This document shows, piece after piece, positions 29,577 through 36,628 of a stretch of DNA of 42,438 bases. The translations under genes and the position numbers were made by a program. How positions within the stretch are numbered: position 1 is the first letter of the stretch; every line of letters begins with the position of its first letter. Below the pieces are notes generated by a model. The model had not been told where the DNA came from and searched no databases. It worked only from the letters and a program-made list of their open reading frames with translations. This DNA is from a virus: positions 1-42,438 of IMG/VR virus record IMGVR_UViG_3300037504_000632. One strand, 5' to 3'.

Positions 29577-30110
29577 ATGAATTTCAATGAGTACACCAGG
29601 TTGGCCGCGAAAACGGCCAACGAGGATTTATCATACGAGATCAAGCTGGCCTCTGCCGCTTTAGGGCTATCGGGCGAGATGGCAGAATTGGGCCGGGAAC
29701 TTGAGATCGGTGATAGAGAGGTACAGCTGGAAGAGATCGGGGACGTTTTCTGGTACGTGGCTCGGCTGACCGATTTGCTTGATATCGAGGCTAGCCTATC
29801 GTTTATCTCGATAATATCGACGAAATTGACTGTTGATTGGGCCATGAGCCGTAATCTGATGGGTGGACTTCTGCTGCATAGCCAGGGCCATATCGCCGAT
29901 GCTATCAAGAAGTACCTCGCGCACGGCCACGAGCTGGATCGGGATAATATCGCATCCGCCCTCTCATTTATCTTCGTCGCGCTGGCTCGCATAGCCGAGA
30001 ATCTCGACTCTTCAATTGAGCAAGTGGCCGCTGCCAATATCGCGAAGCTACAGGCCCGCTACCCGGACGGCTTCAGCGAGGAGCGCAGCCGGAACAGGGA
30101 GGACGGATGA
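29577..30110 (+). CDS. MazG-like nucleoside triphosphate pyrophosphohydrolase
   Basis: This encodes 177 residues with an AGGAGGAGG site before the ATG. ALGLSGEMAELGRE (about 22-35) and LEEIGDVFWYVARL (about 46-59) provide the metal-binding E-x-x-E and E-x-x-D pairs. The end IAKLQARYPDGFSEERSRNR is typical of phage MazG-like enzymes. These hydrolyse dNTPs or (p)ppGpp. It has a few regions poorer in GC than its neighbours. It sits with the nuclease as an insertion in the Ubl cassette. Confidence 0.85.
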   Translation: MNFNEYTRLAAKTANEDLSYEIKLASAALGLSGEMAELGRELEIGDREVQLEEIGDVFWYVARLTDLLDIEASLSFISIISTKLTVDWAMSRNLMGGLLLHSQGHIADAIKKYLAHGHELDRDNIASALSFIFVALARIAENLDSSIEQVAAANIAKLQARYPDGFSEERSRNREDG

Positions 30111-30799
30111 CAACATTTCCGATCTTCCCGGCCATTGAATTTTACACCGGCGATTACGCCAGAATCAGAATGGAGCTGTGGCTCTACGATGATTTTATCG
30201 TAGCCTGCCCCTACCGGGATGGCGAGCCGGGTGATGCCTACCTGGTCGATCCCCAGGATGTGGGGGCGGCCCTGGCCGGTAGTTTGCATCTGGGCACGGG
30301 TCTGTTGCCGCAAAATACGCTCTTCTGGCAGCAGCACGGCAGTGAGCAGCGTATCGCGATATGGATACCGCCGAAGCGGTGGCGATTGCGGGTTGCTCCC
30401 GCAGACCGGCCCAATCGGGATATCTTTTTGCCCGCCTTTGCTTTTGTGGGGGAGGGCCGGGCCTACGGCCTGTGGGCCTTGCGGGATGGGCATACATTCC
30501 CGGATGATCTATCGGCCCGGCTCTACCGCGCCCCCGTGCCGAATATGGGCCGGGGCGTGTGCCGGGGGAGTGTGGATTTCCCGGAAGCCGGACCGGATAC
30601 GATAGGCCTGGCCGCCGATCTTTTTTTCGGCAGCAATTTCAATGAGCATCTATCCGACGGCAAGAGCATCAAATACCCAAATTCGATCCTGGGTATGTGG
30701 GATGAGCTGCACGAATCCGGGGAGGAGTACCCCCAGCTTGATCTGATCGACGCCGGATTATCGCTGCGGGATCTGATCGTTGATGGGGGGGAGCTATGA
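30107..30799 (+). CDS. E2-like conjugating protein, PRTRC system B / Prok-E2_D-like
   Basis: This encodes 230 residues, starting in an ATGA overlap. The segment LYRAPVPNMGRGVCRGSVDF (139-158) places Cys152 shortly after a PN motif, as in the HPN...C active site of ubiquitin E2 enzymes. The C-terminal part LFFGSNFNEHLSDGKSIKYPNSILGMWDEL and LSLRDLIV matches the PRTRC B pattern I remember. The expected role is to accept the Ubl from the E1 and pass it to a target. The assignment to the E2 family is inference from these motifs and the gene context. Confidence 0.65.
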   Translation: MTTFPIFPAIEFYTGDYARIRMELWLYDDFIVACPYRDGEPGDAYLVDPQDVGAALAGSLHLGTGLLPQNTLFWQQHGSEQRIAIWIPPKRWRLRVAPADRPNRDIFLPAFAFVGEGRAYGLWALRDGHTFPDDLSARLYRAPVPNMGRGVCRGSVDFPEAGPDTIGLAADLFFGSNFNEHLSDGKSIKYPNSILGMWDELHESGEEYPQLDLIDAGLSLRDLIVDGGEL

Positions 30800-31395
30800 T
30801 TCCGAATGGCGTATCGTATCACATTCACCGGCGGCCTGATGATCTGCTCCCGATTCGGTACGGCTTCGTGATGCACCGGGGCGGCGTGGCGAAAGTGGTC
30901 CGCAGCCGATTTTTCCGGGCGGTGACGACGGCGGCGACCGGGCACATCCCCGGCCTGCCGCCGCTGCAGATGGGATTCGAGTGGCTGGCCCCGCCCATTC
31001 CCGTCCGCCTGCTGGCCGTCGTGCTGGAAGATGCGCGGCAATTCGGGCCGGGCGGGACGATGATAGAGCAGATGTACCAATTCCATCTCACCCCCGATGG
31101 CTGGCAGGTGGCCCGGCCCAGGCAGCAGGCTACCGCCGGGCGCATCATCTACCGACCCGGCGATGATCGGGCCGTCGGCCTGGAGCTACACAGCCATCAC
31201 GGGATGAATGCCTATTTCTCGGCTACCGATAATCGGGATGAGGTGGATGGCGGGCGGCTGTACGGCGTGATCGGGCGGATCTACTCCGCTCCGGAGATCA
31301 GGCTCAGGGCCGGGCTGTATGGCGATTGGATACCGGTCCGGGCCAGTCAAATTTTCAATGGGTTGATTCAATTTAAGGAGAGATACGATGAGTAA
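30796..31395 (+). CDS. JAB/JAMM metalloprotease, PRTRC system A-like
   Basis: This encodes 199 residues, starting in an ATGA overlap with the E2-like gene. The JAMM motif is exact: His132-x-His134-x7-Ser142-x2-Asp145 (LHSHHGMNAYFSATD). A glutamate upstream (E79) can act as the general acid-base, as in the family. The enzyme should cut isopeptide bonds or process Ubl termini, with zinc. Fixed gene order E2-like, JAB, E1-like in this genome is the strongest evidence for a Ubl pathway. Confidence 0.85.
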   Translation: MIPNGVSYHIHRRPDDLLPIRYGFVMHRGGVAKVVRSRFFRAVTTAATGHIPGLPPLQMGFEWLAPPIPVRLLAVVLEDARQFGPGGTMIEQMYQFHLTPDGWQVARPRQQATAGRIIYRPGDDRAVGLELHSHHGMNAYFSATDNRDEVDGGRLYGVIGRIYSAPEIRLRAGLYGDWIPVRASQIFNGLIQFKERYDE

Positions 31396-31645
31396 ATTAT
31401 CAAGAATGTCGGATGAAGAGCTGGCCGATTTGATTCGCCGGCATATGAATGAGGGTGATACACTGAATGAGGGTGATACACTGGCCGAGATTGGGCCGGG
31501 TGGATTTGGGATTGATATTCGCTTGCTCTTTTTTATTCTGCTCTTGATCGGGCTGGCTTGCGGGGCAGGCGGGCATTTCAATGAGCGATACACGCACGGC
31601 TATCGTTGCCACGAAAATATCATCGGGCAGACGATATGCGAATGA
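31388..31645 (+). CDS. Small single-pass membrane protein
   Basis: This encodes 85 residues with an AAGGAG site. An acidic cytoplasmic part includes a duplicated NEGDTL. One transmembrane helix (LLFFILLLIGLACGAGG) and a 25-residue tail follow. It lies between the JAB and E1-like genes. I recognise no family. It could anchor the cassette at the membrane or be unrelated. Confidence 0.6.
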   Translation: MSKLSRMSDEELADLIRRHMNEGDTLNEGDTLAEIGPGGFGIDIRLLFFILLLIGLACGAGGHFNERYTHGYRCHENIIGQTICE

Positions 31646-32577
31646 TGCCATACCGGATCGAGCCGGGAGAATTTAGCAGGCTCAATATCTATCTGATCGG
31701 ATGCGGCGGCACAGGCTCATTCCTGGCCCTGCATGTGGCCCGGCTGGCCTGGGCAATGCGGGATCGGGATACAGGTATCGCGATCACATTTGTCGATGGG
31801 GATGATATCGAGGCCAAAAATGTCGGTCGGCAAAATTTCTGCCCGGCGGAAATCGGCTACAGCAAATCCCTGGCCCTGGCCGCCCGCTACAATGCCGCTT
31901 TTGGCCTGCGCATCAGGCCGGTAGTCGGATTTTTCCGGGCCGATGATTTTGAGCGGGAGCTGCATCATCTCAGTATCGGGCTGGATAATCTGGTAGTGAT
32001 CCTGGGAGCAGTCGATGGGCCGTCCGGTCGGCGGGAGATCGCCCGCGTGATGGATACACCCACTCGCCGGAAATGGTGGATAGACGGCGGCAATGACCAC
32101 GAGAGCGGGCAAATTCTGATCGGGAACGGCCATCAGGTGGTGATCTCGGAGACGGGATTTTGCAGCGAATTGCCCCGGCCCGATATCCAAGAGCCGGGCC
32201 TGCTCACCCAGGGCGGCGGCGATGGGTCGGATGATCTCAGTTGTGCTGATCTACTGGTGCGGGATGCTCAGAATCTGATGATAAATCAGGTGATGGCCGG
32301 CTGGATGGCGAATTATCTCTATCGCCTGGTGCTGGCCCGTGATCTCGATCTGATGCGGACCGAGATTGACTTGGGCGGCACGGCTCGCAGCGACAGGATT
32401 CGCGGCGGCCAGATCAGCCGGATAGATGGAGATCGAGCCGGTCCGCCGCTTCTGGATATGGAAATATGCCCCCGATGCGGGGCGGGCCTGGCCGATGGCC
32501 GGGATACTGTTGATGGATTCGAGGTGGATATTATTTTTTGCCCGGCCTGCGACTGGAGGCCGGAGGAGGGTGAGTGA
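31642..32577 (+). CDS. ThiF/E1-like adenylyltransferase of the PRTRC type
   Basis: This encodes 311 residues. I chose the ATG at 31642 for its ATGA overlap; ATGs at 31636 and 31645 are also possible. IYLIGCGGTGSFL (16-28) is the ATP-binding loop. FVDGDDIEAKNVGRQNF (50-66) gives the Asp and Arg residues of the adenylation site, and IGYSKSLALAARYN follows as in E1 proteins. A C-terminal zinc ribbon has CPRCGAG and CPACDW. The protein should adenylate the Ubl glycine and transfer it to a cysteine, perhaps the one in SETGFCSEL. Confidence 0.85.
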   Translation: MMPYRIEPGEFSRLNIYLIGCGGTGSFLALHVARLAWAMRDRDTGIAITFVDGDDIEAKNVGRQNFCPAEIGYSKSLALAARYNAAFGLRIRPVVGFFRADDFERELHHLSIGLDNLVVILGAVDGPSGRREIARVMDTPTRRKWWIDGGNDHESGQILIGNGHQVVISETGFCSELPRPDIQEPGLLTQGGGDGSDDLSCADLLVRDAQNLMINQVMAGWMANYLYRLVLARDLDLMRTEIDLGGTARSDRIRGGQISRIDGDRAGPPLLDMEICPRCGAGLADGRDTVDGFEVDIIFCPACDWRPEEGE

Positions 32578-32933
32578 TGGGCATAGCAGTAGGCAGAATC
32601 TCCTGGCCGGAGGATACATGCCGCCGGTGCGGGTGTGATCTAAATGGCAATGAGAGGAGAATACGGAAAGAAAGGCGACCGACCGGCTATTGTAAAGAGT
32701 GCTGGCAGTTTCGATCTCGTGAAAATGCCAGCTACGAGAGCCGGAAAACGACCGGCTCGACACCGGAAATCAGATGGCCGGTGTCGGACCGGCAGATCAG
32801 GAAGTTATCACCGGGGGACAGACCGCTCTTTTCGGCGGAATGGATTCGGGAGAGGCATAATGAATGGCTGGCCGATATGTGGCGGGCCGTAGAGGAGGCG
32901 ACAAATGGCACGAGCGTACTGCAATCTGAATGA
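32577..32933 (+). CDS. Small zinc-finger protein
   Basis: This encodes 118 residues, starting at the last base of the E1-like stop. CRRCGC (about 15-20) and CKEC (about 39-42) make one zinc site. The remainder is basic and helical. It lies at the end of the Ubl cassette and may belong to it, for example as a target adaptor, but there is no direct evidence. Confidence 0.6.
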   Translation: MGIAVGRISWPEDTCRRCGCDLNGNERRIRKERRPTGYCKECWQFRSRENASYESRKTTGSTPEIRWPVSDRQIRKLSPGDRPLFSAEWIRERHNEWLADMWRAVEEATNGTSVLQSE

Positions 32934-33165
32934 TCTCAATCCCCAGGCCGATGCGTTGGTCTGGGCGGCGATGGAGAAGAATCGGGCCGGCGGCTACGCG
33001 CCTCCCAACCGGGTGGTGGTCAATCCGGCTCTGGTCGGGGCGGTGGATGGTCTGCTTGGCCCGCACGGGATCGAGGTAGCTGGATGCGCCGGTTGCTTGG
33101 CCTGGGAGATATGGTTTCTGGAGCGCGGCGAGGCCGGATGGCCCGCCGGGGGAGGAGAGGCATAA
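32905..33165 (+). CDS. Hypothetical small protein
   Basis: This encodes 86 residues, overlapping the preceding gene by 29 bp. The ATG follows GTAGAGGAGGCGAC. It has a CAGC pair near residue 62 and a Trp-rich segment (CLAWEIWFLERGEAGW). I recognise no family. Confidence 0.5.
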   Translation: MARAYCNLNDLNPQADALVWAAMEKNRAGGYAPPNRVVVNPALVGAVDGLLGPHGIEVAGCAGCLAWEIWFLERGEAGWPAGGGEA

Positions 33166-33638
33166 TGAGCTGGTCGTTTTTTCAGGTAAGCGGTGAGGTC
33201 GAGGTGATTTTTGAGTGTGGCGCTGGTAATGCTCAGGCGGTATCGCATACGGCCCGCGTCAACGCGCGGGATGAAAAAGAGGCGATTGGCCTGTGGCTGG
33301 ATGATGTGCCATACGATCAAGGTATGGTGATCGAGCAGTGGATTATCTCGGTGCGCGTTTCTCAGATCTCCGAGGCGGCCATTTTGCGCCAGAGGGGGGA
33401 GCGTGAGCTGCCCGGCCTGGGAGAAGGCCCGTCGTCCCTACCGATGACCTGCCATGCCTGCGGCATTCAATCGTTTTACGAGCTGTTTGTCGCCCAACGA
33501 TTTGCCGGTGGCCGGGTGAGGCTGGCTTGCCCCAAGTGCGGGGCGCGGTATCAGCCGCCTGATCCGGGCGAGATGTACGACAGGCAGATTAAGAATAGGG
33601 AGTCCAAAGATAAAGGAGAAAATGAAAATGTTCGATAA
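33165..33638 (+). CDS. Hypothetical zinc-ribbon protein
   Basis: This encodes 157 residues. I chose the ATG at 33165 (TAATG overlap with the previous stop, GGAGGAG upstream). The N-terminal half is a beta-rich domain. CHAC (about 94-97) and CPKC (about 123-126) form a zinc ribbon, and the tail is basic. It may bind nucleic acid, but no specific function is evident. Confidence 0.6.
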   Translation: MSWSFFQVSGEVEVIFECGAGNAQAVSHTARVNARDEKEAIGLWLDDVPYDQGMVIEQWIISVRVSQISEAAILRQRGERELPGLGEGPSSLPMTCHACGIQSFYELFVAQRFAGGRVRLACPKCGARYQPPDPGEMYDRQIKNRESKDKGENENVR

Positions 33639-33749
33639 GCTTTTTGAGGCATTGATATGAAGCATTTCTGAGATCCTGCCAAAACATAATGAGATTCTGG
33701 AAATTACATTTTGAGGTAGATGGATAGAAGATATTGGAGAAAGTGAGAA
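33639..33749 (+). other. Short gap with remnant micro-frames
   Basis: This stretch of about 110 bases is poorer in GC. Three very short frames with start codons occur (MKMFDKLFEALI from 33622, then MKHF, then MRFWKLHFEVDG), each in a different frame. They look like debris of a deleted gene. I see no promoter or hairpin here. Confidence 0.35.
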
Positions 33750-33905
33750 ATGTTTGAGCTGTTTTTTCCGTACCCCGTGCCCGGACGCTGCTATTTTTTT
33801 GGTGGCGGAGGGATTCCCCCGGCTATCGGTATTTACAATGTGGTGCGCATTCTGCCGGATGGCCGAATGCAGTATGAGGAGAAGGCGAGATTTTGGCTCA
33901 ATTGA
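33750..33905 (+). CDS. Small hypothetical protein, 51 residues
   Basis: The ATG at 33750 follows GGAGAAAGTGAGAA. The product MFELFFPYPVPGRCYFFGGG continues to ...VVRILPDGRMQYEEKARFWLN. It is aromatic rich and probably beta. It overlaps nothing and is followed by a gene at 33924. The ribosome site and codon use support it as a real gene. Confidence 0.55.
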   Translation: MFELFFPYPVPGRCYFFGGGGIPPAIGIYNVVRILPDGRMQYEEKARFWLN

Positions 33906-33923
33906 GCCGGCAAGGTGAGATTT

Positions 33924-34634
33924 ATGATGGGGCGGTGGTTGAGATTGATCGGGCAGAATGCGAGAACGGCGGGCCTGGCCGCGACGCTGGCGATACTGGT
34001 CGGCGGCCTGAGCGGGCTGGCCTACCTGAGCTTGTGCCTGTACGATTCGGCTCTGGGTGTGTGCCGTCATCCGGCCGGATTCTGGCTGGCGGTGCTGGCC
34101 GGGATCGGCCTGGTCGGGCTGGCGGTGGCGACCGATCTGTGGGATCGGCTCAGGCGGCGGCTTCGGCGGGGGATGTATGCCCGCCCGGTTTCCGGCCTGG
34201 GCGGGGTGGGGCTTGGCCGTAGCCTGGAGCGGGCCGCCCGGCTCGTGATCGAGGGGGAATGGGAGCAGTCCGGCGAGCCATCCCACCCAATCGAGATGGA
34301 TGACAATCTCGGCTGGCGTGTGCCGCTGGATGATGGCACGGTGGTGATCGTTTTTTGGGATGATATGTGGCAATGGATCAATGATTGCTACATCCGGCAG
34401 AATGATCCAGAGTATGCCGGATGGGGAGCGACATCACAGCGGATGTGGGACGGGGTGATCGGGCGGCCCCAGGTGGTGGCCCGCAATTGGCTGCTGGAGC
34501 AGGCCGGGGCGGTGCGCCGGAATAAGGCCAGCCCCAACAGCACCCGCCGGCTGGTCGGCACGCCCTGGGCCATTATGGAGCGGATCAGGGCGCATGTGCC
34601 GCCGGGTGAGATTTGGCGGGAGCGGGTGCGTTGA
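33924..34634 (+). CDS. Membrane protein with soluble C-terminal domain
   Basis: This encodes 236 residues. I chose the ATG at 33924, with AAGGTGAG before it. Two transmembrane helices (about 17-40 and 55-72, LAATLAILVGGLSGLAYLSL and FWLAVLAGIGLVGLAVATDL) are followed by an Arg-rich stretch and a soluble domain of about 155 residues. I recognise no family. A lysis or exclusion role is possible, since no lysis genes are otherwise evident. Confidence 0.6.
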   Translation: MMGRWLRLIGQNARTAGLAATLAILVGGLSGLAYLSLCLYDSALGVCRHPAGFWLAVLAGIGLVGLAVATDLWDRLRRRLRRGMYARPVSGLGGVGLGRSLERAARLVIEGEWEQSGEPSHPIEMDDNLGWRVPLDDGTVVIVFWDDMWQWINDCYIRQNDPEYAGWGATSQRMWDGVIGRPQVVARNWLLEQAGAVRRNKASPNSTRRLVGTPWAIMERIRAHVPPGEIWRERVR

Positions 34635-34770
34635 GGTGGGTGGGGGTGGGAGGAAGTGAGTTGGCATGTGGGGCGGGGATCGGCTTATTTTTTTGGTCGT
34701 CCTTTGGGTGACTGGGGATTTTTTAAAATCATCTCGGAAATTCCGAGGTATATCAGAAAGGAGAATTTTT
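34635..34770 (+). other. Spacer with CTCGGA palindrome, copy 4
   Basis: CTCGGA-AAT-TCCGAGG at 34733-34748 lies 30 bases before the ATG of the next gene. The stretch before it has T-rich and A-rich patches but no -10 and -35 pair I can defend. The palindrome could be an operator for the downstream gene. Confidence 0.5.
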
Positions 34771-34980
34771 ATGAGTAGCGACAACGACAGTGGGATTGCC
34801 ACAAAACGGCAGGCGATTGAGGTGCTGATCGCCCTGGCAAGGGAAGAGATCAGCGAGCTTGAGTTGCCCGCCAAAATTGTAGAGCGGAATCCAAGCCAGG
34901 CCCCGGCGGCGGTGCGGAAGCGGGCCGACAAGCGAAAGAAACTTCTTGAAGCAATCAAAATCTTGAGAGGAGGCGAATGA
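34771..34980 (+). CDS. Hypothetical small helical protein
   Basis: This encodes 69 residues. I chose the ATG at 34771 for its AAAGGAG site. It contains two helices (AIEVLIALAREEISELELPA and APAAVRKRADKRKKLLEAIKIL). I recognise no family. It overlaps the next gene by 4 bp. Confidence 0.6.
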   Translation: MSSDNDSGIATKRQAIEVLIALAREEISELELPAKIVERNPSQAPAAVRKRADKRKKLLEAIKILRGGE

Positions 34981-35174
34981 TGGACAGCCAACCGATCTGC
35001 CCGCATTGCGGGCACGAGGCAAGCGATTTTACCTCAACTTGCGGCGGCTATGCCGTATGCAAGGGCTGCGGGGAGATTTACATGGTAGAGGTGTCGTTTG
35101 AATGGCACGAGAATGAGAGAGATTATACCGTGATCTATACCACAAGCGCGGTGGATATTGAGAGATTGGAGTAG
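34977..35174 (+). CDS. Small zinc-ribbon protein
   Basis: This encodes 65 residues, starting in an ATGA overlap. CPHCGH (8-13) and CKGCGE (28-33) form a zinc ribbon. The remainder is beta rich and acidic. It is one of six small zinc-ribbon proteins in this genome. Confidence 0.65.
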   Translation: MMDSQPICPHCGHEASDFTSTCGGYAVCKGCGEIYMVEVSFEWHENERDYTVIYTTSAVDIERLE

Positions 35175-35178
35175 TCAG

Positions 35179-35886
35179 ATGAAAAAATTGATTGGATATT
35201 TTGCCGATCAGGGCCGGGCCACAAAACTGATGATTTTTGCTACGATTGTGGCGGCTCTCAGATTTATGCTGCTGCACGCGGTGGCGATTGATTTCAATCT
35301 GTGGCCGCTTTTCGGGGCGATGGAGGTGATGAGCGGTATCGCCTTCGCCGCCCTGGAGGGCGTGGCTCTGGCCTACGTCTCTCGCCGGTGGCGCAGACTG
35401 CGGCCATCCGGCCCGGCGGAATGGCTCTACTGGTCGATTCTGGCCGCCGGGCAATTCGTGCTATTGGCGGCGATTACCTGGACCACCGGAATGGCGTTTA
35501 TGGCCGTCCGGCAGGGGGTGGTGATTGACGCGGTGCTGCCTCCGGCCTGGGCCGGGTTGTGGAGTATGGCGGTGGCCGGGATCAATCCGCTGATCGTGCT
35601 ATTGATCGGGATTGTCGAGGATGATGATCAGATCGAGGCTGATCGGGATGGGGGCGGCCTGGTCATCCCGGTCGAGGTGCAGGCCGGCGTTTTCCTGGAT
35701 CAATGGGAGCGGTCGGAGGGCCGCGAACCGGCTGTCCCGGAGATGATTCATTATTTCCGGGAATCGACCGGGATCGAGCTGTCAATCGAGGATGCAGATC
35801 GGATGATCCTCGATTGGCGCAGTCGGACCGGGAAAGTGGGCGGGCGGCCCAAAAATTGGGCCAAGCCGCTGAATGGGAGGAAATAA
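35179..35886 (+). CDS. Polytopic membrane protein with C-terminal cytoplasmic domain
   Basis: This encodes 235 residues. I chose the ATG at 35179. About four hydrophobic helices lie in 17-150 (MIFATIVAALRFMLLHAVAI, SIAFAALEGVALAY-like, LYWSILAAGQFVLLAAITW, WSMAVAGINPLIVLLIGIV). An acidic and basic domain follows, ending in WRSRTGKVGGRPKN, a DNA-binding-like tail. I recognise no family. It is the last gene before a strong terminator. Confidence 0.6.
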   Translation: MKKLIGYFADQGRATKLMIFATIVAALRFMLLHAVAIDFNLWPLFGAMEVMSGIAFAALEGVALAYVSRRWRRLRPSGPAEWLYWSILAAGQFVLLAAITWTTGMAFMAVRQGVVIDAVLPPAWAGLWSMAVAGINPLIVLLIGIVEDDDQIEADRDGGGLVIPVEVQAGVFLDQWERSEGREPAVPEMIHYFRESTGIELSIEDADRMILDWRSRTGKVGGRPKNWAKPLNGRK

Positions 35887-35892
35887 AAAAAA

Positions 35893-35926
35893 AGCCCCCG
35901 GCCGCGAGGCCGGGGGCTTTTTTTTA
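35893..35926. terminator. Bidirectional intrinsic terminator
   Basis: AGCCCCCGGCC (35893-35903) and GGCCGGGGGCT (35908-35918), loop GCGA, have a run of A before and a run of T after. It separates the plus-strand unit from the convergent minus-strand gene. Confidence 0.95.
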
Positions 35927-35995
35927 TTTAAGCTCCGCTTTTCTTTCTCCTTTTGGTGGGGGGCGCGATAGCCGGGCCGCCACGCCCCCGATGAA

Positions 35996-36304
35996 TTATC
36001 TGCTGGTCTCAATCAGGCGGGCCAGATGGTCCGCTTCTTCTAGAACATCTTTCTTGGCGGCCAAGAAAGATGAAATCGAGTCTAGCACCTCGAAAGTCTC
36101 TCTATTAGAGAGACTTTCGAGGTCTCGGCGGGTAATGCCGAGTTCTTTCATCACCGGCGGCAACTCTCCGCCGATGAACGAGACAAGGGGCAAAAGGTGG
36201 GACATACGATTTTTATTCTTGGGAAAGAGTGTTTCCCAGGCCTTCCCCTCAATTTTTTCCTCTCCGCCGTATCTGGCGATCATCCATTTTTCAAAAACTT
36301 GCAT
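35996..36304 (-). CDS. Paralogue of the 22007-22321 protein
   Basis: This encodes 102 residues, closely similar to 22007-22321 (MQVFEKWMIARYGG, LLPLVSFIGGELPPVMKELG, FEVLDSISSFLAAKKD). Differences concentrate around residues 14-30 and near the C-terminus. The same inverted repeats are present in the DNA, one with 16-bp arms (CCTCGAAAGTCTCTCT around AAT). It has its own promoter P5. Function is unknown. Confidence 0.75.
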   Translation of the reverse strand: MQVFEKWMIARYGGEEKIEGKAWETLFPKNKNRMSHLLPLVSFIGGELPPVMKELGITRRDLESLSNRETFEVLDSISSFLAAKKDVLEEADHLARLIETSR

Positions 36305-36355
36305 TTCTTTATCTCCCTTTTCTTACCGGAGGGCCATCCCCTCCGAACTATCTAT

Positions 36356-36384
36356 ATTATACCGCATATCCGATAGATTGTCAA
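36356..36384 (-). promoter_or_regulatory. Promoter P5 (minus), sigma70-type
   Basis: On the minus strand TTGACA (36384-36379) and TATAAT (36361-36356) are 17 bases apart. The spacer reads TCTATCGGATATGCGG, a three-base variant of P1, P2 and P4. Upstream it shares the block AAGTCGTGTAAATACGC with P1 and P2. Confidence 0.9.
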
Positions 36385-36437
36385 GCGTATTTACACGACT
36401 TTTGTTATACTTTTGAGATTCATTAAATTAAAATCGC

Positions 36438-36466
36438 TTGACAGCGGTCATCACCTGTGGTATCAT
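36438..36466 (+). promoter_or_regulatory. Promoter P7 (plus) of the packaging unit
   Basis: TTGACA (36438-36443) and TATCAT (36461-36466) are 17 bases apart. The spacer GCGGTCATCACCTGTGG lacks the shared operator sequence. It is divergent from P5 and probably starts late transcription from the terminase genes onward. Confidence 0.85.
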
Positions 36467-36624
36467 AGAATCAACCCGCGAGGCGATCCCCCAATTGCCT
36501 CGCCCGTCCCACTACGGGCGGCGGCGCATTTTGTCCGCCGCCCCGATGGGATGGATCGAATGGGGAAAAATGAATATCGGGAAGGGCAATGCGGGCGTAA
36601 TGCCCGCTTTTTGATTCTATTTCT
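36467..36624 (+). promoter_or_regulatory. Structured leader with internal terminator before the terminase genes
   Basis: The leader can form GAGGCGA...GCCTC, GCCCG/CGGGC and GGCGGC/GCCGCC hairpins, and then GCGGGC-GTAAT-GCCCGC followed by TTTTTG at 36588-36610. The last is an intrinsic terminator shape inside the leader. A 25-residue frame (36551-36628) crosses it. The layout is that of an attenuator or antitermination site. Confidence 0.55.
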
Positions 36625-36628
36625 ATGA
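36551..36628 (+). CDS. Candidate leader peptide, 25 residues
   Basis: The frame MDRMGKNEYREGQCGRNARF continues to LILFL and ends in TGA overlapping the ATG of the small terminase (ATGA at 36625). It covers the terminator hairpin at 36588-36610. The ribosome site is weak. It may couple leader translation to read-through, which is inference. Confidence 0.35.
   Translation: MDRMGKNEYREGQCGRNARFLILFL

Larger units (their letters stand above)
35941..36384 (-). repeat. Inverted duplicate of the 21927-22376 cassette
   Basis: The promoter, leader hairpin, gene, 3' hairpin and following AAAAGGAGAAA are all copied relative to 21927-22376, in opposite orientation. The copy stops where the next ATG would be, and the terminator follows. 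It shows a whole-cassette duplication. Confidence 0.9.

Noticed and set aside
34635-34732. Promoter before the gene at 34771
   Set aside because: TTGGGT and TAAAAT are only about 14 bases apart and no better pair exists, so I do not call it.
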